A stretch of 5,752 nt of DNA, taken from Candidatus Krumholzibacteriia bacterium (lineage in GTDB: Bacteria > Krumholzibacteriota > Krumholzibacteriia > Krumholzibacteriales > Krumholzibacteriaceae). How positions within the stretch are numbered: the first letter of the stretch is position 1; each line of letters begins with the position of its first letter. The stretch covers positions 1-5,752 of the forward strand of contig JAQTVX010000150.1 of assembly GCA_028706585.1 (NCBI GenBank). Direction: 5' to 3'. This document shows, piece after piece, positions 1 through 5,701 of this stretch. The notes beneath the pieces were generated by a model that did not search any database, was not told the DNA's origin, and was given only the letters and a program-made list of their open reading frames with translations. Both the position numbers and the translations under genes were made by a program.

Positions 1-158
1 GCCCGCTTGTCCAGCATCTCATTGGAGGCGATCTGGGTCTCGTTGACCGAGATCGTGCTCACCCCCATGACGATCGCCGCGAGGGCCAACATGATCAGAA
101 TCACTATGACGAGCGCCGCGCCTCTTTCATTCGGTTTCAGCATCTCTGCACGGTTCAT
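1..158 (-). CDS. pilX: PilX-like minor pilin, N-terminal part (cut by the window edge)
   Basis: The first 52 codons are visible. The protein starts MNRAEMLKPNERG, followed by a long hydrophobic stretch beginning AALVIVILIMLALAAIV. The NERGAALV junction is the PilX/GspK-type leader, with cleavage expected after Gly13. After the helix, ISVNETQIASNEMLDKR corresponds to the PilX N-terminal segment in which a conserved polar stretch follows the membrane helix. Position +5 is Ile, not Glu, unlike the three preceding pilins. ATG 158 is preceded by AAGGTG at 7 nt and begins 24 nt after the pilW-like stop. Operon order predicts pilY1 beyond the left edge. PilX helps start the tip complex and links it to PilY1 in characterised systems. 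Confidence 0.8.
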   Translation of the reverse strand, partial: MNRAEMLKPNERGAALVIVILIMLALAAIVMGVSTISVNETQIASNEMLDKR

Positions 159-182
159 TGCTTTTCACCTTCCTGTGACGGA

Positions 183-3100
183 CTACGGAGTAACCGGTTT
201 TTCCCTGACGACGAAATCGTCTATGTTCCATCCAGCGTAGTTGTGATTGCCGTCGCTCTTCAGACGGAAACGAATTGCCACATTGGACTTGCGGTCGGCA
301 TAATCGGAGACGTCGATCTGAACGAAAGTCCACGCGTTATCCTTGGTCTCGGCCGAATTGCGCCACACTTCCGTCCATGGACCCGACGTCCCGTTCGTGC
401 TGATCTCTACAATCGCCTGATCGTACGCGGGCCCTTCGACGTTGAGCCACCGGTAGAACTGTACTACGACGTTGTCGTTATGCGTACAGTCGATCTTGCC
501 GGCGGGGGTCACGAGATAGTTCTCCGTGTTCGACGAGTATCTTCCATCGCTCATTCCGTTTCCGAGATCGTTGCCGTACACGTTCGTACCCGAGTGCGCC
601 GACGTGGGATCGTTGTTGCCGTTCATCCCGCCTCCCTTGCCGTTCGGCGTGCCGCGCTGCCAGTCGTCCTCGGTACGGATCCTGCCATGGGTCCAGCCGG
701 TGTTCGTCTCGAAGCCATCCTCGAAGACGATATACGCCGAAGGATCCTGACAGATCGAGTAGATGGGGCCAATGATATTCGAGTTGACCGACTCCTTCGT
801 GCCATCGTACGCGCGCACACAGTAATAGTAGGCGATGCCGTCCACGGGCGGGGAGGAGCTGAATGTCTCATCGTCGTAGTACGTATAGCTCAGCGCGCCG
901 GTCGCGGTCTTCGTGCCTATTATAGCGGTGAACGGGCCAGTGCTGCTGGTCGCGCGATAGATCCGGTAGATGATAACGTTGTTGGTGCAATGGCCGTCGT
1001 CGGCGGAACGGTCGAACGTCAAGGTGATGCTGTTGCCGGCGTCCATCGGCGTATCTATCGCATCGGTGATGCGGGCGGCTCCCGGCTCGCCATCCGACAT
1101 CGTGTAGCCCTCGTTCGAGGCCGACGACTCGAGGGAATGATCACGGTCGTTCGTCGTGGCGAAATAGTAGTAGTATTCGCCGATGACGGGCGGCGATGAC
1201 GGGTTCGAAGTCGGTCCGTCGGTAAACAGATAGCTGTCGCTCGCGCTGGCCGTCACCTCACCCACTTTCGCGGCGCTCGTCGACTCCGTTCTCCGGTAAA
1301 CGACGTAGTGGGTGACGCGGCCGCCGGAGTAATCCTGCGGCGCCTTCTCGAACGTGACCTCGATAGCTCCTGTGGCGTCGCAGAGAATATCGTTCGCCTG
1401 GAGATTTTCAGGGGGATCGAGATCGGTGTTTCTGAGCGGTATGCCGCTCTCCTCGTTGGAAGGAACCGATTCAGTCAAGCTCTCGGTCCACACGCAGTAG
1501 GTGTACTTGTTGCCCCTCGTGAGACCCTCGTCGACGTAAGTGTACGTCGACGTGCCGACCGCCGCAACGGTCGCCACGGTCGAGAACTCGGTTTGGCCGA
1601 TCGATATTCTCTTAACTTCGTATCGCGTGATCACGCTCGGGACGCAATCCTCCGATGCGGATTTCTTCCACTCGACCGTCAGGGCCTCTCCGTCGTCGTC
1701 CGGATAATCCGCCACCGCCGTTATCTGACAAGCGGATATCGTTCCCGAGTAGTAGATCGGCCCGTACTCGTTGGAATTGATCGAGGGGATGGTGTCGAGC
1801 GAGACCGCCCGTGCGATGTAACAGTAGTAACTCCCCGCTTCGGGCGGAACAAGCGCGACGTTGTTGGTCGCGTTGTCGAGAAACGTATAGGATACTGAGC
1901 CGTTAGCTGTGACGGAACCTATCAACGTTTTTGAGAGAATGCTGCCGGTCGGCGTCGAACCCCGGTAGATCTGATAGTTCGATATGGTGCCGCCGCTGGC
2001 CTGGTCGTCGGAGGACCGGCCGATGACGACCGTCACCTCGGCTTTCTCGTCGCAGGGCGTATCGTACGCGTTTATGATCGTCGGGGGCTGAGGTCCGTTC
2101 GCCAGCGCCTCGATCGGCCCGGCGATATTGGACGGACTCGACTCCTGGGGCCTGCAATCCCATGCCGACGCTATGTAGTAATACTGCGTGCCCAGCTCGG
2201 GACCTCCGGGCGGATCCAGGGTGTGAATATCGTCATAGATCGTATACGTGCCCCCTCCGGTGGGACTGATCGAACCGATGCACGTCCAATCGGTCTCCCC
2301 CGATGCCCGGCGGTAGAGGGTATAGCTGTCGACGTCTTTCTCGCCGCTCAGTTCGTCGACCGAAGCCGTGAAGGTCAGCTTGATGCTCTCGCCGGCATCC
2401 TTCGGCGTATCGACTGCGGTGAGACTCGTCGGAGAGCCGGGAGGATCGCCGCATGCATGCAGGTCCACGGATCCCGTGCCCACGTTCCGCGGACGGACCT
2501 TGCTCGTCATTACGACGGAGCGATACTTACGCTCGGCGCCGCTCGCGCTGTGCGGGCCCACGTAGCTCGCTTCCATATTCGGGGACTCGGCTTCGGCGCT
2601 GATTTCCACTTCGACGATCTTGCTCAGGTTGGCCACGGTAACGGCGGTCAAGGCTGCGATTTCCGCCTGGCTCAATTGGCCGTTGCCATCGGTGTCGCCC
2701 CAGAGCCGAACGACCCCGTCGCTGTTGAAGTCGCCGTAGTACTTGAACAGGGGCTGCGGGAGCTGGCCGTCGGGATAGTTCTCCTTGCCTCGCAGACCGT
2801 ACGCGACCATATCGGATCTCGTCCCGTTCTCCTCCCTGTACAGGGCGTAATCGGACGGATTCTGGGTTTCGGTGTACCGATCGGAGGTGTTCACGATGCC
2901 GTTCCCGTCCCGGTCGAACGTGTAGCGGATCGTCTCGGCGTTGTTGTTGTACCGCAGGAGGGTGCCGATCTTTTCTCCTGTATGGCCCCCCGGAGAATAC
3001 GTCGTTCCGTCGTTGAGGTAGACCGTTTTGGTCTTGCTCATCGACGGCACACCATATATGCCGCTCGAGATATCGGCGTTGAATATGACCTGATACGGAG

Positions 3101-3353
3101 CGGCATCGACGAAAACGGGCTGTCCGTTGAAATCGTCGATATTGAGACCCGCCTGGCGCAGGTCCTTCTCCAGCGATTCGAGGGCGACGCTGGCGTTTTG
3201 CTGCGCGCTCACGAGCTGATTCTGCGCGTCCCCTGCCCTCTTCTGCGATACGAGGACGTTATAGGAAATCATGATGAGCAGCGCCCCGACAAAGAGCGTT
3301 ATCAACATTTCTATCAGCGTGAAACCGCGTTCATGCCTGGATCGATTGGTCAT
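183..3353 (-). CDS. Giant PilW-like minor pilin fused to five Fn3-like modules and a C-terminal jelly-roll/MAM-like domain (putative pilus-tip adhesin)
   Basis: The 1056-residue product starts with a class III leader (MTNRSRHERG, cleavage after Gly10; FTLIE puts Glu at +5) and a hydrophobic helix (about 11-35), then a PilW-type pilin domain to about residue 298. Inside it are calcium-loop motifs at 147-158 and 208-231, and the PilW-like segment LSKIVEVEI at 243-251. Five fibronectin type III-like modules follow (about 304-417, 421-534, 540-640, 645-752, 754-866), then a beta-rich domain (about 873-1050) opening with FEDGFE and closing with GWNIDDFVV, as in MAM/jelly-roll domains of secreted bacterial proteins. 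All 13 cysteines lie at or after residue 301. PilW proteins are normally 200-350 residues, so about 750 residues are extra. ATG 3353 is preceded by GGAG at 9 nt. The pilW position in the operon and the leader suggest assembly at the pilus tip, with the extra part exposed outside the cell. The adhesin role is inference; ligand unknown. Confidence 0.85.
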   Translation of the reverse strand: MTNRSRHERGFTLIEMLITLFVGALLIMISYNVLVSQKRAGDAQNQLVSAQQNASVALESLEKDLRQAGLNIDDFNGQPVFVDAAPYQVIFNADISSGIYGVPSMSKTKTVYLNDGTTYSPGGHTGEKIGTLLRYNNNAETIRYTFDRDGNGIVNTSDRYTETQNPSDYALYREENGTRSDMVAYGLRGKENYPDGQLPQPLFKYYGDFNSDGVVRLWGDTDGNGQLSQAEIAALTAVTVANLSKIVEVEISAEAESPNMEASYVGPHSASGAERKYRSVVMTSKVRPRNVGTGSVDLHACGDPPGSPTSLTAVDTPKDAGESIKLTFTASVDELSGEKDVDSYTLYRRASGETDWTCIGSISPTGGGTYTIYDDIHTLDPPGGPELGTQYYYIASAWDCRPQESSPSNIAGPIEALANGPQPPTIINAYDTPCDEKAEVTVVIGRSSDDQASGGTISNYQIYRGSTPTGSILSKTLIGSVTANGSVSYTFLDNATNNVALVPPEAGSYYCYIARAVSLDTIPSINSNEYGPIYYSGTISACQITAVADYPDDDGEALTVEWKKSASEDCVPSVITRYEVKRISIGQTEFSTVATVAAVGTSTYTYVDEGLTRGNKYTYCVWTESLTESVPSNEESGIPLRNTDLDPPENLQANDILCDATGAIEVTFEKAPQDYSGGRVTHYVVYRRTESTSAAKVGEVTASASDSYLFTDGPTSNPSSPPVIGEYYYYFATTNDRDHSLESSASNEGYTMSDGEPGAARITDAIDTPMDAGNSITLTFDRSADDGHCTNNVIIYRIYRATSSTGPFTAIIGTKTATGALSYTYYDDETFSSSPPVDGIAYYYCVRAYDGTKESVNSNIIGPIYSICQDPSAYIVFEDGFETNTGWTHGRIRTEDDWQRGTPNGKGGGMNGNNDPTSAHSGTNVYGNDLGNGMSDGRYSSNTENYLVTPAGKIDCTHNDNVVVQFYRWLNVEGPAYDQAIVEISTNGTSGPWTEVWRNSAETKDNAWTFVQIDVSDYADRKSNVAIRFRLKSDGNHNYAGWNIDDFVVREKPVTP
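204..737 (-). other. Region encoding the C-terminal jelly-roll/MAM-like domain of the giant pilin
   Basis: Residues about 873-1050 open with IVFEDGFETNTGW, pass through ENYLVTPAGKIDC, VVQFYRWLNVEGPAYDQ and AIVEISTNG, and end with GWNIDDFVV. The order (FE-D-GFE, W, 'YLVTP', a 'D-x-A-x-VEIS-x-NG' strand and 'GW-x-IDDF') is the pattern seen in beta-sandwich ligand-binding domains attached to secreted bacterial proteases and adhesins. A Gly/Asn-rich stretch lies at about 903-935. No sortase signal, second membrane helix or catalytic motif is visible. The binding partner cannot be read from sequence. Confidence 0.6.
756..2444 (-). repeat. Five tandem fibronectin type III-like modules encoded within the pilW-like gene
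   Basis: Translated, each roughly 100-115-residue unit repeats the same plan: a D-x-P-x-D-x-G-x-x-I/L strand motif, an alternating hydrophobic strand ending in T-F or similar, Y-x-x-Y-R, a Y-T-Y-x-D turn, a run of tyrosines (YYYI, YYCY, YTYC, YYYY, YYYC), and S-x-S/P-x-SN-x-x-GPI at the end. Approximate DNA spans are 2103-2444, 1752-2093, 1434-1736, 1098-1421 and 756-1094. Modules 1 and 5 are closest to each other, while modules 2 and 4 share a cysteine in the D-x-x-C-D motif. Module 3 is the shortest. Confidence 0.8.
2661..2915 (-). other. Segment of the pilin head encoding EF-hand/dockerin-like calcium loops
   Basis: Residues 147-158 of the giant pilin read DRDGNGIVNTSD, and residues 220-231 read DTDGNGQLSQAE. 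Both have Asp/Asn at loop positions 1, 3 and 5, Gly at 6 and an acidic residue at 12, as in canonical 12-residue calcium loops. Just before the second, DFNSDG at 208-213 gives a partial third loop. Calcium binding is known to matter for some pilus-tip proteins such as PilY1; here it is inferred from the motif only. Confidence 0.6.
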
Positions 3354-3369
3354 ACTTCATCACTCCGCA

Positions 3370-3807
3370 TCAAAGGTTGATGTCCTTGAACCTGGCTATA
3401 CTCGAATGCATTTCCACGTTTCGCGTCCCGCCCTTTTCGCGCCACTCGACCCGGACGATCACTTCCTTCATGACGCTCGAGTTGAGTGCGTTCAGCGAGT
3501 CGGCGATCGTCACCGTTCTCCTGTAGAAGGAGTAATCGGCGCTCGAGCCATTGATAGCGCCGTAATCCTCGGTTGGGAAATTCGTCGCCGTGATGTTGTC
3601 ATACCTCATGGAGCTGATGATCTGCTCCATCCGCTGATGGGCCAGATTCGTCGCGACGACCAGGTGCTTTGATTTCACGTTCGCTTGCATGGCCTGAAAC
3701 ATGACCCGTGTGAGGCCGAGAACTCCGATGGCGAATATGGTTATTCCCACGAGGATTTCCACGAGGGTCATCCCTGCCGTGCCGCCGATGCGCTTCTTCA
3801 TCCGCAT
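3370..3807 (-). CDS. pilV: PilV-like type IV pilus minor pilin
   Basis: The product is 145 residues. The leader is MRMKKRIGGTAG with cleavage expected after Gly12, giving Met at +1 and Glu at +5 (Glu17, in MTLVEILVG). A hydrophobic helix covers about residues 14-35. The following helix has the A-x-x-LA-x-x-RMEQI pattern (about 52-65) typical of PilV/GspI-type pilins, followed by a tyrosine-containing segment and a short C-terminal beta region ending in an IVRVEW strand. The start at 3807 is supported by GGAGG 5 nt upstream. The gap to the preceding pilin gene is 26 nt, and the next gene starts 16 nt after the stop, so the genes are co-transcribed. In pilus systems this protein belongs to the tip/priming complex with FimU, PilW and PilX. 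It has no cysteines, unlike the next gene product. Confidence 0.85.
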   Translation of the reverse strand: MRMKKRIGGTAGMTLVEILVGITIFAIGVLGLTRVMFQAMQANVKSKHLVVATNLAHQRMEQIISSMRYDNITATNFPTEDYGAINGSSADYSFYRRTVTIADSLNALNSSVMKEVIVRVEWREKGGTRNVEMHSSIARFKDINL

Positions 3808-3833
3808 AGTAACCTCCGTTGGAAATACCCTGA

Positions 3834-4427
3834 TCAGTTGTAAGTGGGCCGCGCGAGAACGACGCTACCCGTCGAACGCCGGACCGTGAGCATTTGCACC
3901 GATCCCTTTTTCTGCGCATGGAATTCCGATTCCGGCATGACGAAGATCAGTCCTTCCTCATTCGTGCTGCCGTTCGGATAGAAGATCACCCTGGGCGGCG
4001 AGCCAGAGAACGTGACTGCGCTCGTGACGTATGAGCCATCCGAATCCACCGCGCCCGCGACCAGCCCGAAGACCTGGCCCTCGGGCAGCGCGAACGGCCC
4101 GTAGACTCTCTCGCCTGCATCGGCGCGGCTGTTGCCCCTATTCGTAGCTTGAAACCCTCCGTTCGACGGATTTCCCTGTCCGCCGCCGTCGTCGTCCAGC
4201 AACGTGACCGAAGAGCCGCTGATGCTGAAGAAAGCGACATAGTTGTTCTTTTCATGCACGGCCCTGCTCCTCGCCTGCCTCAAAATGCTCGAAAGCACCT
4301 GAGCTGCATCCTTGGACTGGTAATGGCGCAGGAATTTCATGACTGATGGCGTGGCCAGGGCCAGCATCAGACCCATTATCGATATTGCGATCACCATTTC
4401 TACGAGCGTGAATCCCTTTTTCATCAT
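3834..4427 (-). CDS. Minor pseudopilin/pilin of the GspH/FimT family
   Basis: The product is about 197 residues with a class III prepilin leader: MMKKG, then FTLVE, cleaved after Gly5 by the prepilin peptidase, with Phe at +1 and Glu at +5. A hydrophobic helix (about residues 6-28) follows and anchors the subunit in the inner membrane before assembly. The stretch LSSILRQARSRAVHE shortly after it is the hallmark of GspH/FimT/FimU proteins, and the C-terminal half shows their beta-rich pattern with VIFYPNGS. I chose ATG 4427 because AGGA lies 6 nt upstream; the next codon (4424) is also ATG and could be used. The open frame extends 28 codons further to 4511, but that start has no ribosome-binding site and would bury the leader. 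It is the first gene of the operon, as fimU/fimT is in minor-pilin operons. A DDDGGG loop is notable but unexplained. Confidence 0.85.
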   Translation of the reverse strand: MMKKGFTLVEMVIAISIMGLMLALATPSVMKFLRHYQSKDAAQVLSSILRQARSRAVHEKNNYVAFFSISGSSVTLLDDDGGGQGNPSNGGFQATNRGNSRADAGERVYGPFALPEGQVFGLVAGAVDSDGSYVTSAVTFSGSPPRVIFYPNGSTNEEGLIFVMPESEFHAQKKGSVQMLTVRRSTGSVVLARPTYN

Positions 4428-4486
4428 TCCTCTTCCTGTGTCAGTCCTCGACGACGCGTGAAAACAGTCATTCCGGACCCATACTC

Positions 4487-4501
4487 GCTTAATACGTACC
4501 A
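4487..4501 (-). promoter_or_regulatory. Weak sigma-54-like -24/-12 element upstream of the pilus operon
   Basis: On the minus strand TGGTACGTATTAAGC has GG and GC separated by exactly 10 nt and agrees with TGGCACG in the -24 half except for one base. The -12 half is AAGC instead of the favoured TTGC. Transcription would start near 4475, about 48 nt before the pilin start codon. Type IV pilin genes are sigma-54 dependent in several bacteria, which makes the site plausible, but the match is imperfect and may be chance. Confidence 0.25.
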
Positions 4502-4527
4502 CTCTCCGCATTTTTTGTAAGGGTTTG

Positions 4528-4533
4528 ATTATA
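4528..4533 (-). promoter_or_regulatory. Candidate sigma-70 type -10 box for the minor-pilin operon
   Basis: TATAAT matches the -10 consensus exactly on the minus strand. Transcription would start near 4521 and give a leader of about 95 nt before the first pilin gene. No convincing -35 is present: the hexamers at 16-18 nt spacing (around 4550-4557) match TTGACA at two positions at most. If this box is real it probably needs an activator, and the TTGCAA repeats upstream are candidate sites. It overlaps an imperfect inverted repeat, GTTT...AAAC. Confidence 0.35.
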
Positions 4534-4578
4534 AACTGGTTACGCCTTGCGAGACCTCGGCGTCCCGGGGGTGTGCCG

Positions 4579-4639
4579 TATCAAATTGCAAGAAAACGTT
4601 GCAAAATGGATGCGGTCGTACTTCCTATCTAATTGCAAG
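4579..4639. repeat. Three TTGCAA palindromes, two within a 14-bp direct repeat; possible regulator-binding sites
   Basis: TATCAAATTGCAAG (4579-4592) and TATCTAATTGCAAG (4626-4639) match at 13 of 14 positions and start 47 bp apart. Both contain the self-complementary hexamer TTGCAA (4586-4591 and 4633-4638), and a third TTGCAA lies between them at 4599-4604. The cluster lies in non-coding DNA, roughly 45-110 bp upstream of the best -10 box for the pilus operon, where activator sites are often found. A regulatory role is inference; no named operator is recognised. Confidence 0.4.
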
Positions 4640-4719
4640 TAAAGGAGTTATACCGGATTGTGCGCCGCTGTGAGATACGTGGATGCATTCTTCTCAGTCA
4701 AAGGGAAGAACGCGCACCC

Positions 4720-4759
4720 TGAGAGAAGAAAGTCCCCAGTCCATCGCAGACCGGGGGAC
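4720..4759 (-). terminator. Rho-independent terminator of the por operon
   Basis: Read on the minus strand, GTCCCCCGGTC (4759-4749) pairs with GACTGGGGAC (4741-4732) around a 7-nt loop. This gives a 10-bp GC-rich stem with one bulged C and one G-T wobble. It is followed directly by TTTCTTCTCTC, a T-rich tail interrupted by C. It starts about 33 nt after the porB stop and separates the por operon from the pilus operon. The tail is not a pure T run, so termination may be partial. Confidence 0.8.
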
Positions 4760-4792
4760 CGAAGAAAGGGATCGAGTCCGGTCCCGGTTCTA

Positions 4793-5701
4793 TCAGGCCT
4801 CGAGACCCGGCGCCATCCCCGAGAGACGCTCGCGCGAGAGGAGATACTGCCAGTACTTCTCTGCCTCTTCCTCGATCCAGATCAGATCCTCATCGCTCAG
4901 GTGGCGGAAGCGCCCCTGCGCCTTCATGTAGTCCTTGAAAGATGTGTGCTCGAAGTCCTTCCATACGCTCCACGTCTTGCCGTTATCGGTCACCTCGATT
5001 AGCGGAAACGCATTGGACGTGACCGCCTGACGCGCCATCGCGACGGAGAGCTCGGGGGCTAGCTTCCAACCCGTCGGACACGGTGCGAAGACGTGCAGAA
5101 AACGCGTGCCCTTGAACTCCCGCGCCTTCCTGAACTTCTCGATGAGATCCTGTGGAAAGGCGACCGAAGCGGTAGCAATGTACGGAATCGAGTGCGCAGC
5201 CATGATGTCGATCATTTTCTTCTTCGGACGCCTTTTCCAATGGGTTCCCGGAGTCGTCGTCGTCCACGCGCCGATCGGCGTCGAGGAGCTCCGCTGGATC
5301 CCAGTGTTCATGTACGCCTCGTTGTCATAACAGCAGTAGATGACGTCCTCGTTGCGCTCCGCGGCGCCGGACAGGGCTTGGATGCCGATATCGAAGGTTC
5401 CGCCGTCCCCCGCCCACGCGAGCACGACCGTCTCAGTATCTCCCCGCATCTCGAGGCCCGCCTTGAGCCCCGAGGCGGTCGACGCCGCGGCCTCGAACGC
5501 CGTGTGGAGGATCGGAACCTTGAGCGACGAGTGGGGAAACGGCCCATCGATCACGGACCAGCAGCACGCCGGGAGGACGACGGCGGTCTTGGGTCCGAGG
5601 GCCTTGAGGGCGAAGCGCATCGCCTGGGTCGCCCCGCATCCCTGGCAGGCCAGGTGGCCGGAGGTCATGAGCTCGGCAGTCGGGATCTTCGCCGCTTTCA
5701 T
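4793..5701 (-). CDS. porB: Pyruvate (2-oxoacid):ferredoxin oxidoreductase, beta subunit
   Basis: The 302-residue product has the normal length for the separate beta subunit of this cytoplasmic enzyme, which oxidatively decarboxylates pyruvate with CoA to acetyl-CoA and CO2 and reduces ferredoxin. Seen directly: a CQGCG motif (Cys19, Cys22), a CCWS motif (Cys46/Cys47) and CPTGW (Cys208), which supply the four cysteines expected for the proximal [4Fe-4S] cluster. The thiamine diphosphate/Mg signature begins with GDGGTFDIG (residues 99-106 follow Gly98) and closes with YDNEAYMNTGIQ (125-136). The ATG at 5701 is preceded by GGAG at about 8 nt and overlaps the upstream stop, so the start is secure. 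A hairpin terminator follows 33 nt after the stop, making this the last gene of its operon. Pyruvate is the likeliest substrate from overall resemblance to PorB; a branched-chain 2-oxoacid (Vor-type) enzyme cannot be fully excluded. Confidence 0.93.
   Translation of the reverse strand: MKAAKIPTAELMTSGHLACQGCGATQAMRFALKALGPKTAVVLPACCWSVIDGPFPHSSLKVPILHTAFEAAASTASGLKAGLEMRGDTETVVLAWAGDGGTFDIGIQALSGAAERNEDVIYCCYDNEAYMNTGIQRSSSTPIGAWTTTTPGTHWKRRPKKKMIDIMAAHSIPYIATASVAFPQDLIEKFRKAREFKGTRFLHVFAPCPTGWKLAPELSVAMARQAVTSNAFPLIEVTDNGKTWSVWKDFEHTSFKDYMKAQGRFRHLSDEDLIWIEEEAEKYWQYLLSRERLSGMAPGLEA

Noticed and set aside
243..1199. 318-codon open frame on the plus strand, antisense to the giant pilin gene
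   Set aside because: It is a shadow of the minus-strand gene in GC-rich DNA: composition is Arg/Val-rich with no recognisable domain, and the opposite frame has clear repeated domain structure.
1308..1898. 196-codon plus-strand open frame
   Set aside because: It is antisense to Fn3-like modules 2-4, with low-complexity Arg/Val composition and no ribosome-binding site that stands out.
2661..2915. Reading the calcium loops as a true dockerin domain (cellulosome-type partner)
   Set aside because: The loops are about 60 residues apart and separated by pilin sequence, without the paired F-hand spacing and helices of a dockerin, so only isolated loops are claimed.
2223..3380. 385-codon open frame on the plus strand, antisense to the pilin head and first Fn3 module
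   Set aside because: It has no family resemblance, is rich in Arg/Ala/Val as expected of a reversed frame, and covers the well-supported class III leader on the other strand.
4428..4511. N-terminal extension of the GspH/FimT-like gene to an ATG at 4511
   Set aside because: It has no Shine-Dalgarno site (A-rich run before it) and would put 28 residues ahead of a textbook MKKG-FTLVE leader, which would prevent recognition by prepilin peptidase.
4658..5002. Plus-strand open frames spanning the intergenic region and the end of porB
   Set aside because: They run through the por terminator and antisense to conserved PorB sequence, and show no recognisable product.
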